A stretch of DNA of 45,472 bases, from NCBI RefSeq assembly GCF_004348425.1, contig NZ_SMKK01000047.1, positions 1-45,472 of the forward strand, in the 5' to 3' direction. The position numbers were made by a program, and so were the translations under genes. This DNA is from Actinomadura sp. 7K507. Its GTDB lineage: Bacteria > Actinomycetota > Actinomycetes > Streptosporangiales > Streptosporangiaceae. The notes under the pieces were generated by a model. That model searched no databases. It worked only from the letters and a program-made list of their open reading frames with translations, and was not told where the DNA came from. How positions within the stretch are numbered: the stretch's first letter is position 1; every line of letters starts with the position of its first letter. Shown here piece by piece: positions 17,672 to 26,653 of this stretch.

Positions 17672-18505
17672 ATGACCGAAACGTTCACCAGCCCGATCAC
17701 CGGCGGCATCGACGAGTTGTGGGAGCGGCGCGCCGACCTCAGCCCGGACGACGCCGACGCGAAGGCCGCCATCGTGGCCGCCGTCGACCAGATCGACGCC
17801 GGCGAGGCCCGTGTCGCCCAGATAGATCCCGCGTCCGACGAGGTGATCGTCGACGAGCGGGCCAAGCGGGCGATCCTGCTGAGCTTCAAGGTCCTCGGCA
17901 TGGTGCGCTCCCAGGTCGGCGACTTCCGGTACCACGACCGCATCCCGCTCAAGAGCCGCCTGGACGGCGTCCGCGTCGTCCCGGGCGCGATCGCCCGCTG
18001 GGGCGCCTACCTGGCGCCCGGCGTGGTGCTGATGCCGTCGTTCACCAACATCGGCGCCTACGTCGACTCAGGCACGATGGTCGACACGTGGGCGACCGTG
18101 GGCTCGTGCGCCCAGGTCGGCAAGAACGTCCACCTGTCCGGCGGCGTCGGCATCGGCGGCGTCCTGGAGCCGCCGAACGCCAAGCCGGTGATCATCGAGG
18201 ACGAGGCGATGATCGGCAGCCGCTCGATGATCGTCGAGGGGGCGCGGGTCGGGAAGGGCGCCGTCGTCGGGTCCGGGACGAACCTGTCGGCTTCCATGCC
18301 GGTCATCGACGTGGAGACGGGCGAGGAGATCAGCCGCGGCCGCATCCCCGACTGGTGCGTCGCCGTCGGCGGCACCCGCTACAAGGAGTTCAAGGGCGGG
18401 ACGTTCGGCCTCCCGGCCGTGCTCATCCTGAAGCGCCTCGAGGAGGGACAGCGGCACGACAAGGCGTCCCTGAACGACATCCTCCGCGACCACGGCGTCG
18501 GCTGA
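17672..18505 (+). CDS. dapD: Tetrahydrodipicolinate N-succinyltransferase
   Basis: A 277-aa enzyme that transfers succinyl from succinyl-CoA to tetrahydrodipicolinate in the succinylase branch of lysine/meso-DAP synthesis. The left-handed beta-helix region is very clear: YVDSGTMVDTWATVGSCAQV, GKNVHLSGGVGIGGVLEPPN and FIG/MIGSRSMIVEG-like hexapeptides. Both the length and these phrases match the E. coli-type DapD (about 274 aa), whereas mycobacterial DapD is longer and differs in sequence. It lies near dapE, with the PPTase gene between them on the opposite strand. Confidence 0.95.
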   Translation: MTETFTSPITGGIDELWERRADLSPDDADAKAAIVAAVDQIDAGEARVAQIDPASDEVIVDERAKRAILLSFKVLGMVRSQVGDFRYHDRIPLKSRLDGVRVVPGAIARWGAYLAPGVVLMPSFTNIGAYVDSGTMVDTWATVGSCAQVGKNVHLSGGVGIGGVLEPPNAKPVIIEDEAMIGSRSMIVEGARVGKGAVVGSGTNLSASMPVIDVETGEEISRGRIPDWCVAVGGTRYKEFKGGTFGLPAVLILKRLEEGQRHDKASLNDILRDHGVG

Positions 18506-18536
18506 ACCGGAGGCATCCGTCGGCGGCGCGGCATCT

Positions 18537-19256
18537 TCACGTGCCCGGAGTCGTTCGGGCATCCGCCGAAGACGGCGGTGCAGTGACCTTCAGCGGGCGC
18601 GGGGTCAGGACGGCGACCGCGGCGGCGTAGCCGGGGCCGGTCGCCAGGTCGGCCAGCCGCACGGGGGAGACGGCCGCGTCGCCGTCCCATGCGAGGACCT
18701 CGGCCGGGTCGCCCGGCGCGGAGAGGTGGATGGCGGTCATGGGGGCGGCCAGGCCGTGGCCCGTCGCCTTCAAGATCGCCTCTTTCCTGCTCCAGTACCG
18801 GTGGAAGGCGCGTTTGCGCTGCTCGGACGGCAGGGCGGCGAAGACGTCGCGTTCGGGCGCGGCCAGGACCATCGCGGCCAGGCGGTCGATGTCGCGGTCG
18901 TTCTCGCGCTCGACGTCCACGCCGACCATGGCGCCCTCGGCGACGGCGAGGACGACGCGGTCCCCGGAGTGGGAGAGCGAGAAGTCGAGGTCGTGGCCGG
19001 GAAGGCGGGGCTTGCCGTGAGCGCCGCCGCAGTGCGGGCAGTCGGTGGTGAACCTGATGCCTCCCGGGTCCAGGCCGGTGATCCCGGCGAGGGTCGTCCG
19101 CGCGAGGAACCGGCCGGTGACGAAACGGGCCTTGTCCTCCTTGCGGAGGAAGCGGTCGTAGCGGTCGCGTTCCCCGTCGTCCAGGAGGGCGCGCATCCCG
19201 GGTTCGTCGGCGGGGGCCGCCCAGTGAACGGCGCACTCCAGCACAGGCATCTCCAC
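18537..19256 (-). CDS. 4'-phosphopantetheinyl transferase, Sfp type
   Basis: A 239-aa enzyme that moves phosphopantetheine from CoA to the serine of acyl or peptidyl carrier proteins. The P1-P3 motifs are visible: KPRLPGHDLDFSLSHSGDRV, then VGVDVE with the Mg-binding acidic residues, and WSRKEAILKATGHGL. A CPHCGGAHGKP segment (Cys-x2-Cys) is a feature of one actinobacterial subgroup. GTG 19256 fits a leaderless start, since TATCAT lies seven bases upstream on the minus strand; ATG 19250 is an alternative two codons in. No NRPS or PKS genes are in the window, so the carrier proteins it serves are elsewhere. Confidence 0.9.
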   Translation of the reverse strand: MEMPVLECAVHWAAPADEPGMRALLDDGERDRYDRFLRKEDKARFVTGRFLARTTLAGITGLDPGGIRFTTDCPHCGGAHGKPRLPGHDLDFSLSHSGDRVVLAVAEGAMVGVDVERENDRDIDRLAAMVLAAPERDVFAALPSEQRKRAFHRYWSRKEAILKATGHGLAAPMTAIHLSAPGDPAEVLAWDGDAAVSPVRLADLATGPGYAAAVAVLTPRPLKVTAPPSSADARTTPGT

Positions 19257-19279
19257 AACCGCGATGATAAGACTTGAGC
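19257..19279. promoter_or_regulatory. Compact divergent promoter between PPTase and dapE
   Basis: Only 23 bases separate the two starts. On the minus strand TATCAT (19269-19264) ends 7 bases before GTG 19256. On the plus strand TAAGAC (19268-19273) ends 6 bases before ATG 19280. The two -10 elements overlap by two bases, so both messages would be leaderless and the promoters would compete. Confidence 0.45.
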
Positions 19280-20356
19280 ATGGGGCTGGATCTCTTTTCG
19301 GACGTCGCGGACCTGACGGCGGAGATCGTCGACATCGAGTCGGTGAGCGGCGCGGAAGGTCCCCTCGCCGACGCGGTCGAGGAGGCGCTGCGGGCGCTCC
19401 CGCATCTGGCGGTGGAACGCGACGGCCACAACGTGGTCGCCCGCACCGGGCTCGGGCGCGCCGAACGCGTCGTCCTGGCCGGGCATCTCGACACGGTGCC
19501 GCTGAACGGCAACCTCCCGTCCCGCGTGGAGGGCGACCGCCTCTACGGCTGCGGGACGACGGACATGAAGAGCGGCGTCGCGGTCGCCCTCCGCCTCGCC
19601 GCGACCGTCACCGCGCCGGCGCGCGACATCACCTACGTCTTCTACGAATGCGAGGAGATCGAGGCGGAGCGCAACGGGCTGCGGCGGCTCGCGGTGACCC
19701 GTCCCGAGCTCCTCGCCGGCGACTTCGCGGTGCTGATGGAGCCGACCGGCGGCCTGATCGAGGGCGGCTGCCAGGGCACGATGCGCGCCGAGGTCACCGC
19801 GGCGGGGGAGCGGGCGCACAGCGCGCGGGCGTGGATGGGCTCCAACGCGATCCACGCGGCCGGGCCGATCCTGGACGTCCTCCGCGCCTACGAGCCGACC
19901 CGCCCCGTCGTGGACGGCCTGGAGTACCACGAGGGCCTGAACGCCGTGTTCATCAGCGGCGGCGTCGCGGGCAACGTCATCCCCGACGAATGCGTCGTCA
20001 CCGTGAACTACCGGTTCGCGCCCGACAAGTCCCCGGCCGACGCCGAGGCGTACCTTCGGGAAATCTTCCGCGGCTTCGACGTGAAGATCACCGACAGTGC
20101 GCCGGGCGCGCGTCCCGGGCTGACGCATCCGGCCGCGGCGGCGTTCGTCGCGGCCAGCGGCGCCGATGTGCGCGCCAAGCTCGGCTGGACGGACGTCGCC
20201 CGCTTCTCCGAGCTCGGCGTCCCGGCCGTGAACTACGGCCCCGGCGAACCGACCCTCGCCCACACCAAGGGCGAGTACGTCGAGATTCCCCTGATAGCGG
20301 AGTCCGAACGACGCATGCGCACGTGGTTGGAAGGGCCTACTACCGTGGCCGCATGA
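19280..20356 (+). CDS. dapE: Succinyl-diaminopimelate desuccinylase
   Basis: A 358-aa M20-family metallohydrolase that releases succinate from N-succinyl-LL-DAP to give LL-DAP. The dinuclear zinc ligands are in VVLAGHLDTVPLNG (His, Asp), GCGTTDMKSGVAVAL (Asp), YECEEIEAERNGL (catalytic Glu and ligand Glu), LMEPTGG and the last His in LAHTKGEYVEIP. The lid domain contains GERAHSARAWMGSNAIH. ATG 19280 is chosen because it matches the leaderless promoter; a TTG two codons earlier is unlikely. It overlaps the next gene by four bases (ATGA). Confidence 0.93.
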   Translation: MGLDLFSDVADLTAEIVDIESVSGAEGPLADAVEEALRALPHLAVERDGHNVVARTGLGRAERVVLAGHLDTVPLNGNLPSRVEGDRLYGCGTTDMKSGVAVALRLAATVTAPARDITYVFYECEEIEAERNGLRRLAVTRPELLAGDFAVLMEPTGGLIEGGCQGTMRAEVTAAGERAHSARAWMGSNAIHAAGPILDVLRAYEPTRPVVDGLEYHEGLNAVFISGGVAGNVIPDECVVTVNYRFAPDKSPADAEAYLREIFRGFDVKITDSAPGARPGLTHPAAAAFVAASGADVRAKLGWTDVARFSELGVPAVNYGPGEPTLAHTKGEYVEIPLIAESERRMRTWLEGPTTVAA

Positions 20357-21153
20357 CTTTGAATCCGCACTCCCCCTCGCGACGGCAGGGGCCCGCGATG
20401 CTGCGGGGGAAGGCCGTCCCGAAGACCACCACCGACCAGCGGCTCCTGGAGAGCCGCGGCCCGGTCGACTGGGTGCACGCCGACCCGTGGCGCGTCCTGC
20501 GGATCCAGGCGGAGTTCGTCGAGGGGTTCGGCCTGCTGGCGGAGCTGCCGAAGGCGGTCAGCGTGTTCGGCAGCGCCCGCACCGGGCGGGACTCCGACGA
20601 GTACAAGCTCGGCGTCGAGATCGGCGCGCTCCTGCACGAGGCCGGCTACGCCGTGATCACCGGCGGCGGCCCGGGGATCATGGAGGCCGCCAACAAGGGC
20701 TGCGACGAGAACGGCGGGCTTTCGGTCGGCCTCGGGATCGAGCTGCCCTTCGAACAGGGGATGAACGACCACGTCGACATCGGGCTGGAGTTCCGCTACT
20801 TCTTCGTCCGCAAGACGATGTTCGTCAAGTACTCGCAGGCGTTCGTGGTGCTGCCCGGCGGTTTCGGGACGCTGGACGAGCTGTTCGAGGCCATCACCCT
20901 CGTCCAGACCAGGAAGATCACCCGGTTCCCGATCGTGCTGGTCGGCACCGAGTTCTGGGGCGGGCTGATCGAGTGGATCCGCTCGACCATGCTGCCGTCC
21001 GGCAAGATCTCCTCCCACGACCTCGACCTGATCCACCTCACCGACGACCCGGACGAGGCCGTCCGCATCATCGTCGAGGGCCACACCCGCGCCGAGCAGG
21101 AGATCATCGAGGCCCGCGCCCAGGCTGAGGCCAAGGAGGCCGCCTCCGAGTGA
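20353..21153 (+). CDS. LOG-family Rossmann protein (TIGR00730)
   Basis: A 266-aa member of the LOG / lysine-decarboxylase-like family. The signature motifs are ITGGGPGIMEAANKGCDENG and VVLPGGFGTLDELFEAITL, with the catalytic Glu in the latter. Enzymes of this type hydrolyse cytokinin riboside 5'-monophosphates or other nucleotide monophosphates to the base and ribose 5-phosphate. ATG 20353 overlaps the dapE stop. dapD-dapE-LOG is also the order around Rv1201c-Rv1205 in M. tuberculosis. The 3' end overlaps the convergent membrane protein gene by 50 bases. Confidence 0.9.
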   Translation: MTLNPHSPSRRQGPAMLRGKAVPKTTTDQRLLESRGPVDWVHADPWRVLRIQAEFVEGFGLLAELPKAVSVFGSARTGRDSDEYKLGVEIGALLHEAGYAVITGGGPGIMEAANKGCDENGGLSVGLGIELPFEQGMNDHVDIGLEFRYFFVRKTMFVKYSQAFVVLPGGFGTLDELFEAITLVQTRKITRFPIVLVGTEFWGGLIEWIRSTMLPSGKISSHDLDLIHLTDDPDEAVRIIVEGHTRAEQEIIEARAQAEAKEAASE

Positions 21154-21625
21154 CCCGCCCCCCGGAGCCCGCGGGCTCCGGGGCCAGCCGCCCTCCGACG
21201 ACGACGCCGTACAGGACGTGGTCGAGGGCGACCGCGGCGCGCCATTGGAAGCCGTGCTCGTGCACGTGCCGGACGCCCAGCATGGGGGCGATGCCGGCTT
21301 CGAAGCCGAGCCAGATCGCCAGGCCGTAGAGCGGGCCGCTGAGGGGGTTGCCGCGGATCCGGCGCGGCAGCAGGCCGTAGGCCACGCCGCCCGCCGCGCC
21401 GTACGTCCAGTGGAACAGCTCGGTGAGGGCATCCTGGTTCCTCGGGGCCAGCTTCCGGAGGAACGGCAGATGTTCCTTCACGAACGCCTCGGGCGGGGTC
21501 TCCTCGTGCGGCCCGACGGCGGCGGTCACGGTCCGGACCCCGGTCATCGCCATGGCGGCCACGAGCCCGCGCGCCCCCGCCCGGACGACCGTGCCCGCGT
21601 TCCTCGCCGGCATGTCCGACCCCAT
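21104..21625 (-). CDS. YagU-like (DUF1440-type) membrane protein
   Basis: A 173-aa predicted inner-membrane protein. AGGAGGT four bases before ATG 21625 fixes the start, rather than the GTG that overlaps the site. Hydrophobic segments include VRAGARGLVAAMAMTGVRTV, FHWTYGAAGGVAYGLLPRRI, GPLYGLAIWLGFEAGIAPML and AVALDHVLYGVVVGG. The His-containing motif VRHVHEHGFQWRAAVALDHV fits the YagU/DUF1440 type, but I am only moderately sure. The C-terminal 25 residues are Arg/Pro-rich and lie antisense to the end of the LOG gene; they may be a read-through extension. Confidence 0.65.
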   Translation of the reverse strand: MGSDMPARNAGTVVRAGARGLVAAMAMTGVRTVTAAVGPHEETPPEAFVKEHLPFLRKLAPRNQDALTELFHWTYGAAGGVAYGLLPRRIRGNPLSGPLYGLAIWLGFEAGIAPMLGVRHVHEHGFQWRAAVALDHVLYGVVVGGRLAPEPAGSGGRVTRRRPPWPQPGRGPR

Positions 21626-21706
21626 GGCCACCTCCTCTTAAGCCGCCTGCCCTCTGGGCGGGGAAACATGCGCCGAGCCGGTACGCGCCGGCGTCCTCGC
21701 CGGGAG

Positions 21707-21758
21707 GCGTAGGGAACGCGTGAAGATCGTGGGCAGGCGCGTAGGGAAAGCGTCAAGA
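21707..21758 (+). promoter_or_regulatory. 20-bp direct repeat upstream of kdp operon
   Basis: GCGTAGGGAACGCGTGAAGA (21707-21726) and GCGTAGGGAAAGCGTCAAGA (21739-21758) agree at 18 of 20 positions with a 32-base period, about three helical turns. They lie 38-90 bases before the first gene of the kdp operon. Binding by the response regulator KdpE, encoded in the same operon, is the simplest reading. Confidence 0.55.
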
Positions 21759-21796
21759 CGCGCCAGAAGCGTCTGAACTGGGTGTTTTCTGCAGCC

Positions 21797-21880
21797 ATGG
21801 CAGATTTGATGCTTCTCGTGCTGACGCTCGCGGTCTTCGCGGTGCTCGGCCTCGCGGTCAAGGGGGCGGAGCGGCTGTGA
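21797..21880 (+). CDS. Small kdp-associated membrane peptide
   Basis: A 27-aa single-helix peptide, [20 protein letters not shown] then VKGAERL, preceding kdpF. Similar short peptides occur at this position in other actinobacterial kdp operons, from memory. Its stop overlaps the GTG of kdpF by four bases (GTGA 21877-21880), which supports real, coupled translation. No strong binding site precedes ATG 21797. It may be a second KdpF-like accessory helix or a leader peptide. Confidence 0.6.
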   Translation: MADLMLLVLTLAVFAVLGLAVKGAERL

Positions 21881-21966
21881 CTCCCGAGAACGCGGTCGGG
21901 CTCGTGCTCGCCGCCGGGCTGATCGTCTTCCTTCTGGTGGCGCTTCTCCTTCCGGAGAGGTTCTGA
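21877..21966 (+). CDS. kdpF: KdpF subunit
   Basis: A 29-aa hydrophobic peptide, [20 protein letters not shown] then ALLLPERF. KdpF is the small stabilising helix of the KdpFABC potassium pump and usually ends in PERF. GTG 21877 overlaps the previous stop, and its TGA shares one base with the kdpA ATG. Confidence 0.85.
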   Translation: MTPENAVGLVLAAGLIVFLLVALLLPERF

Positions 21967-23627
21967 TGGGGACGACGGCAGCCGGGATCCTGTTCATCGG
22001 ATCGCTGATCCTCGCCCTCGCCGCCGTGCACGTGCCGCTGGGCGACCACATGTACCGGGTCTTCACGTCCCCCAGGCACCTGAAGGCGGAGCGGGCGGTC
22101 TACAGGATCGTCGGGGTCGACGCGGACGCCGGACAGAAATGGAGCGTCTACGCCAGGAGCGTACTGGCGTTCTCGCTGGTGTCGGTCCTGGTCCTCTACG
22201 GGCTGCAGCGGCTCCAGAGCCACCTCATGCTGAGCCTGGGGTTCGAGGGCGTCCAGCCCGACATCGCGTGGAACACCGCGATCAGCTTCGTCACCAACAC
22301 CAACTGGCAGGCCTACTCCGGCGAGAGCACCATGGGATACCTGGTGCAGATGGCCGGGCTCGCGGTGCAGAACTTCGTGTCCGCCGCCGTCGGCATCGCC
22401 GTCGCGATGGCGTTCGTCCGCGGCCTCGTCCGGCGCAGGACCGGGGAGCTCGGCAACTTCTGGGTGGACCTGACCCGGGCCCTGCTGCGCCTGCTCCTCC
22501 CGATCGCGGCGGTCGCCGCCGTCGTGCTGGTCGCGGGCGGCGCGATCCAGAACCTCGCCGACCCGCACACCGTCTCCACGCTGACCGGCGGGCAGCAGAC
22601 GATCACCGGGGGACCGGTCGCGTCGCAGGAGGTCATCAAGGAACTCGGCACCAACGGCGGCGGGTTCTACAACGCCAACTCGGCGCACCCGTTCGAGAAC
22701 CCCACGAGCTGGACGAACTGGATCGAGGTCTTCCTGATCCTGCTGATCCCGTTCGCGCTGCCCCGGACGTTCGGCCGGATGGCCGGCGACCGGAGGCAGG
22801 GCCTCGCGATCCTCGCGACGATGGCCACGCTCGCGATCCTGAGCGTCGTCGCGGTGAACGCGGCGCAGCTCACCCACCCAGGGACGGTCCCCGGGTCGGT
22901 GGGCGCCGCCGCCGAAGGCACCGAGGCGCGGTTCGGGATATCCAACTCCGCGACGTTCGCCGCGGCGACCACGCTGACCTCGACCGGGGCCGTCAACTCC
23001 TTCCACGACTCCTACACCAGCGTGGGCGGCGCGGTCCTCATGCTCAACATGATGGTCGGGGAGGTCGCGCCCGGCGGCGCCGGGTCGGGGCTGTACGGGA
23101 TGCTGATCCTGGCGATCATCACGGTGTTCGCGGCCGGGCTGATGGTCGGCCGCACGCCCGAGTACCTCGGCAAGCGGATCGGCGCCCGCGAGATCAAGCT
23201 GGCGTCGCTGTACTTCCTGGTCACCCCGATGATCGTCCTGGTGGGCACCGGGATCGCGATGGCGTTCGAGACGCCGCGCGAGAGCATGCTCAACTCCGGG
23301 CCGCACGGCCTGTCCGAGGTGCTGTACGCGTTCACCTCGGCGGCGAACAACAACGGGTCGGCGTTCGCGGGACTGTCCGCCGCGACCCCGTTCTACGACG
23401 TCGCGCTCGGCCTGGCCATGGCCTTCGGCCGCTTCCTTCCGATCGTGCTCGTGCTGGCGCTGGCGGGGTCGCTGGCCCGGCAGGCGCCGGTCCCGGCGTC
23501 GGCGGGCACGCTGCCGACCCACCGCCCGCAGTTCGCGGGCCTGGTCGTCGGCGTCACCCTCGTCCTCGTCGCCCTGACGTTCCTCCCCGCGCTGGCCCTC
23601 GGGCCGCTCGCAGAAGGGATCCACTGA
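21966..23627 (+). CDS. kdpA: KdpA, potassium-translocating channel subunit
   Basis: A 553-aa membrane subunit (E. coli 557) that binds and conducts K+ in the KdpFABC complex. The four pore regions are visible: [59 protein letters not shown] and [20 protein letters not shown]. The stop codon overlaps the kdpB start by one base (TGATG). Confidence 0.96.
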   Translation: MGTTAAGILFIGSLILALAAVHVPLGDHMYRVFTSPRHLKAERAVYRIVGVDADAGQKWSVYARSVLAFSLVSVLVLYGLQRLQSHLMLSLGFEGVQPDIAWNTAISFVTNTNWQAYSGESTMGYLVQMAGLAVQNFVSAAVGIAVAMAFVRGLVRRRTGELGNFWVDLTRALLRLLLPIAAVAAVVLVAGGAIQNLADPHTVSTLTGGQQTITGGPVASQEVIKELGTNGGGFYNANSAHPFENPTSWTNWIEVFLILLIPFALPRTFGRMAGDRRQGLAILATMATLAILSVVAVNAAQLTHPGTVPGSVGAAAEGTEARFGISNSATFAAATTLTSTGAVNSFHDSYTSVGGAVLMLNMMVGEVAPGGAGSGLYGMLILAIITVFAAGLMVGRTPEYLGKRIGAREIKLASLYFLVTPMIVLVGTGIAMAFETPRESMLNSGPHGLSEVLYAFTSAANNNGSAFAGLSAATPFYDVALGLAMAFGRFLPIVLVLALAGSLARQAPVPASAGTLPTHRPQFAGLVVGVTLVLVALTFLPALALGPLAEGIH

Positions 23628-25768
23628 TGTCCGTCCAGACCCAGGAGCCCCCGGCCGCGGCCGGGGAGCAGGTCCCGGACCGGGCCGGCGGCGGCCTGCT
23701 GGACGCGAGCATGCTGCTGCGCTCGCTGCCCATCGCGCTGCGCAAGCTGGATCCCCGGCTCATGTGGCGCAACCCGGTGATGCTGGTCGTCGAGATCGGC
23801 GCGGTCTGGACGAGCGTCCTCGCCGTCCTGGACCCCACGGCGTTCTCCGTCCTGATCGCGGTCTGGCTGTGGCTCACCGTGGTCTTCGCCAACCTCTCCG
23901 AGGCCGTCGCCGAAGGGCGCGGCAAGGCGCAGGCCGACACCCTCCGCAGAACCCGGACGGAGACGACGGCGCGCCGGCTGACCGGCCGCGGGCCCGGCGT
24001 GCCCGGACGGGAGGAGCCCGTCGCGGCGGCCGAGCTGCGGCGGGGCGACATCGTGGTGGTCGAGGCCGGGCAGGTCGTCCCGGGCGACGGGGACGTCATC
24101 GAGGGCATCGCCAGCGTCGACGAGTCCGCGATCACCGGCGAGTCGGCGCCGGTGATCCGCGAGTCCGGCGGCGACCGCAGCGCCGTGACCGGCGGGACGC
24201 GGGTCCTGTCGGACCGGATCGTCGTGCGGATCACGCAGCGGCCCGGCGAGTCGTTCGTCGACCGGATGATCGCCCTGGTGGAGGGCTCGTCCCGGCAGAA
24301 GACCCCGAACGAGATCGCGCTGAACATCCTGCTGGCCGCGCTGACGGTCGTCTTCCTGGTGGCGATCGCGACCATGCAGCCGCTGGCGGTCTACTCCGTG
24401 GCGAACGACCCCGGCGTCTCGGGCGGAGACGTCCTCGGCGCCCACGGGGTCACCGGGATCGTCCTGGCCGCCCTGGTGGTGTGCCTGATCCCGACGACGA
24501 TCGGGGCGCTGCTGTCGGCCATCGGCATCGCGGGCATGGACCGCCTCGTCCAGCGCAACGTGCTGGCCATGTCGGGACGCGCCGTCGAGGCCGCCGGGGA
24601 CGTGAGCACCCTGCTGCTGGACAAGACCGGCACGATCACGCTCGGCGTCCGGCAGGCGTCGGAGTTCGTCCCGGCCGGCGGCACGGCCCCCGAGGAACTC
24701 GCGGACGCCGCGCGGCTGTCGTCGCTGGCCGACGAGACACCGGAGGGCCGCTCGATCGTGGTGCACGCCAAGCGGGCGCACGGGCTGCGGGAACGGCACA
24801 CCGGGGAACCGGCGCACGCGGAATGGGTCCCGTTCACGGCGCAGAGCAGGATGTCCGGCGTCGACGTGGACGGCCGCCGCCTCCGCAAGGGGGCCGCGGG
24901 CGCGGTCACCGCGTGGGTACGGGAGCAGGGCGGCGCGGTGCCGGCCGGGCTCGCCGACCTCGTCGACGGCATCTCCGCGTCCGGCGGGACCCCGCTCGTC
25001 GTCGCCGAGGCCCGCGACGGTCAGGCGCGCGTGCTGGGCGTCGTCCACCTGAAGGACGTGGTCAAGCCGGGCATGCGGGAGCGGTTCGACCGGATGCGCG
25101 CCATGGGCATCAGAACGATCATGGTGACCGGCGACAACCGGCTGACCGCGAAGGCCATCGCGGACGAGGCCGGGGTGGACGACTTCATCGCCGAGGCGAC
25201 CCCCGAGGACAAGCTGGCCTTCATCAGGGCAGAGCAGGAGGGCGGCCGGCTCGTCGCGATGACCGGGGACGGCACCAACGACGCGCCCGCCCTCGCGCAG
25301 GCCGATGTCGGCGTCGCCATGAACACCGGCACGTCCGCCGCCAAGGAGGCGGGCAACATGGTCGACCTCGACTCCGACCCGACCAAGCTCATCCAGATCG
25401 TCGAGATCGGCAAGCAGCTGCTCATCACCCGGGGCGCGCTGACGACGTTCTCGATCGCCAACGACGTCGCCAAGTACTTCGCCATCGTCCCGGCGCTGTT
25501 CGTGGCGCTGTTCCCGGGGCTGGACGCGCTCAACGTGATGCGGCTGGCGAGCCCGCAGTCCGCGATCCTGTCGGCCGTCGTGTTCAACGCGCTGATCATC
25601 GTGGCGCTGATCCCGCTCGCGCTGCGCGGCGTCCGGTACCGGCCGGGCCCGGCGTCCCGGCTGCTGAACCGCAACCTGCTGGTCTACGGCCTCGGCGGCG
25701 TCGTCGCGCCGTTCGCCGGAATCAAGATCATCGACCTTCTCGTCCAGTTCGTCCCAGGGATCGCCTGA
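23627..25768 (+). CDS. kdpB: KdpB, P-type ATPase subunit
   Basis: A 713-aa P-type ATPase that powers K+ uptake. The phosphorylated aspartate is Asp332 in [12 protein letters not shown]. The actuator loop has [10 protein letters not shown], the nucleotide domain [13 protein letters not shown], and the hinge [20 protein letters not shown] and [20 protein letters not shown]. The conserved serine that is inhibited by phosphorylation in E. coli KdpB (TGES) is present. The N-terminal 20 residues are a short acidic extension. The stop overlaps the kdpC ATG by one base. Confidence 0.97.
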   Translation: MSVQTQEPPAAAGEQVPDRAGGGLLDASMLLRSLPIALRKLDPRLMWRNPVMLVVEIGAVWTSVLAVLDPTAFSVLIAVWLWLTVVFANLSEAVAEGRGKAQADTLRRTRTETTARRLTGRGPGVPGREEPVAAAELRRGDIVVVEAGQVVPGDGDVIEGIASVDESAITGESAPVIRESGGDRSAVTGGTRVLSDRIVVRITQRPGESFVDRMIALVEGSSRQKTPNEIALNILLAALTVVFLVAIATMQPLAVYSVANDPGVSGGDVLGAHGVTGIVLAALVVCLIPTTIGALLSAIGIAGMDRLVQRNVLAMSGRAVEAAGDVSTLLLDKTGTITLGVRQASEFVPAGGTAPEELADAARLSSLADETPEGRSIVVHAKRAHGLRERHTGEPAHAEWVPFTAQSRMSGVDVDGRRLRKGAAGAVTAWVREQGGAVPAGLADLVDGISASGGTPLVVAEARDGQARVLGVVHLKDVVKPGMRERFDRMRAMGIRTIMVTGDNRLTAKAIADEAGVDDFIAEATPEDKLAFIRAEQEGGRLVAMTGDGTNDAPALAQADVGVAMNTGTSAAKEAGNMVDLDSDPTKLIQIVEIGKQLLITRGALTTFSIANDVAKYFAIVPALFVALFPGLDALNVMRLASPQSAILSAVVFNALIIVALIPLALRGVRYRPGPASRLLNRNLLVYGLGGVVAPFAGIKIIDLLVQFVPGIA

Positions 25769-26640
25769 TGCACACGCTTCCTTCCTTCCTTCGCCGGCAC
25801 CTCGCGGCGCTGCGCGCGGTGCTCGTCTTCACCGCCGTCCTCGGCGTCGCCTACCCGCTGGCGATCACGGGCGTCGCCCAGTTGCCCGGACTGAAGGACC
25901 GCGCCGGCGGGTCGTACGTCAGCGCGGACGGCGAGCGGGTCGGCAGCGCGCTCATCGGCCAGTCGTTCACCGGCGCGGACGGCAAGCCGCTCAAGCAGTA
26001 CTTCCAGAGCCGGCCCTCGGCGGCGGGGGACGGCTACGACCCGACCGCCACGTCCGCGAGCAACCTCGGCCCCGCGGACGTCGTCGACACCGCCGACCGG
26101 AAGAGCCTGCTCAGCACGGTCTGCGCGAACAGCAAGGCGGTCGGGGAGCTGGAAGGCGTGGACGGCGCCCGCCCGTACTGCACCGAGGGCGGGGCCGGCG
26201 CCGTCCTGTCCGTCCTCGGGCCCCGCGACGCCTCCGGCGCCGTCACCCGCCCGACCAGGGTGATCAGCGTCAACGAGCCGTGCCCGGCCGTGCCGTTCCG
26301 CGCCGAGTACGCGGGCGTCGAGGTGGAGTGCGCCGCCGGCGGCCAGGACCCGCGGGCCGGGCGGATCGTGCCGATCCGCGGGGAGTCCCCCGAAAAGCCC
26401 GCCGTCCCCGCCGACGCGGTCACGTCGAGCGGTTCCGGTCTCGACCCGCACATCTCCACGGCCTACGCCGGCCTGCAGGCCAGGCGTGTCGCGGAGATGC
26501 GCGGAATCCCGGCCGGAACCGTGCAGAAGCTGATCGACGGCGAGACCACGGGCCGGGCCCTCGGCTTCATGGGCGAGCCCGCGGTGAACGTGCTCAAGCT
26601 GAACATCGCCCTGGACAAGGCCGCCCCCTACCAGGGCTGA
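25768..26640 (+). CDS. kdpC: KdpC subunit with long central insert
   Basis: A 290-aa KdpC, against about 190 in E. coli. The membrane helix is near residues 17-39, followed by GSALIGQSFTG and YFQSRPSA. The C-terminal domain keeps VTSSGSGLDPHISTAYAGLQ, RVAEMRGIP and PAVNVLKLNIALDK. Between these lies an insert of about 90 residues (roughly 118-207) with four cysteines in TVCANS, RPYCTEG, NEPCPAV and VECAAG. KdpC is mostly extracytoplasmic, so two disulfides are possible. Some actinobacterial KdpC proteins are also long. The effect on pump affinity or regulation is unknown. A 13-base gap with GAGG separates it from kdpD. Confidence 0.92.
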   Translation: MHTLPSFLRRHLAALRAVLVFTAVLGVAYPLAITGVAQLPGLKDRAGGSYVSADGERVGSALIGQSFTGADGKPLKQYFQSRPSAAGDGYDPTATSASNLGPADVVDTADRKSLLSTVCANSKAVGELEGVDGARPYCTEGGAGAVLSVLGPRDASGAVTRPTRVISVNEPCPAVPFRAEYAGVEVECAAGGQDPRAGRIVPIRGESPEKPAVPADAVTSSGSGLDPHISTAYAGLQARRVAEMRGIPAGTVQKLIDGETTGRALGFMGEPAVNVLKLNIALDKAAPYQG

Positions 26641-26653
26641 GAGGATTGGCACC

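Noticed and set aside
21640..21796. c-di-AMP (ydaO-type) riboswitch ahead of kdp
   Set aside because: I could not find the conserved core or the paired helices, and the leader is short. Only the direct repeat is supported.
21858..23624. Long minus-strand open frame opposite kdpA, and similar ones opposite kdpB, kdpD and the hydrolase (4141-5592)
   Set aside because: They are antisense shadows in high-GC DNA; translations are Arg/Asp/Gly/His-rich without family motifs, and the plus-strand genes are certain.
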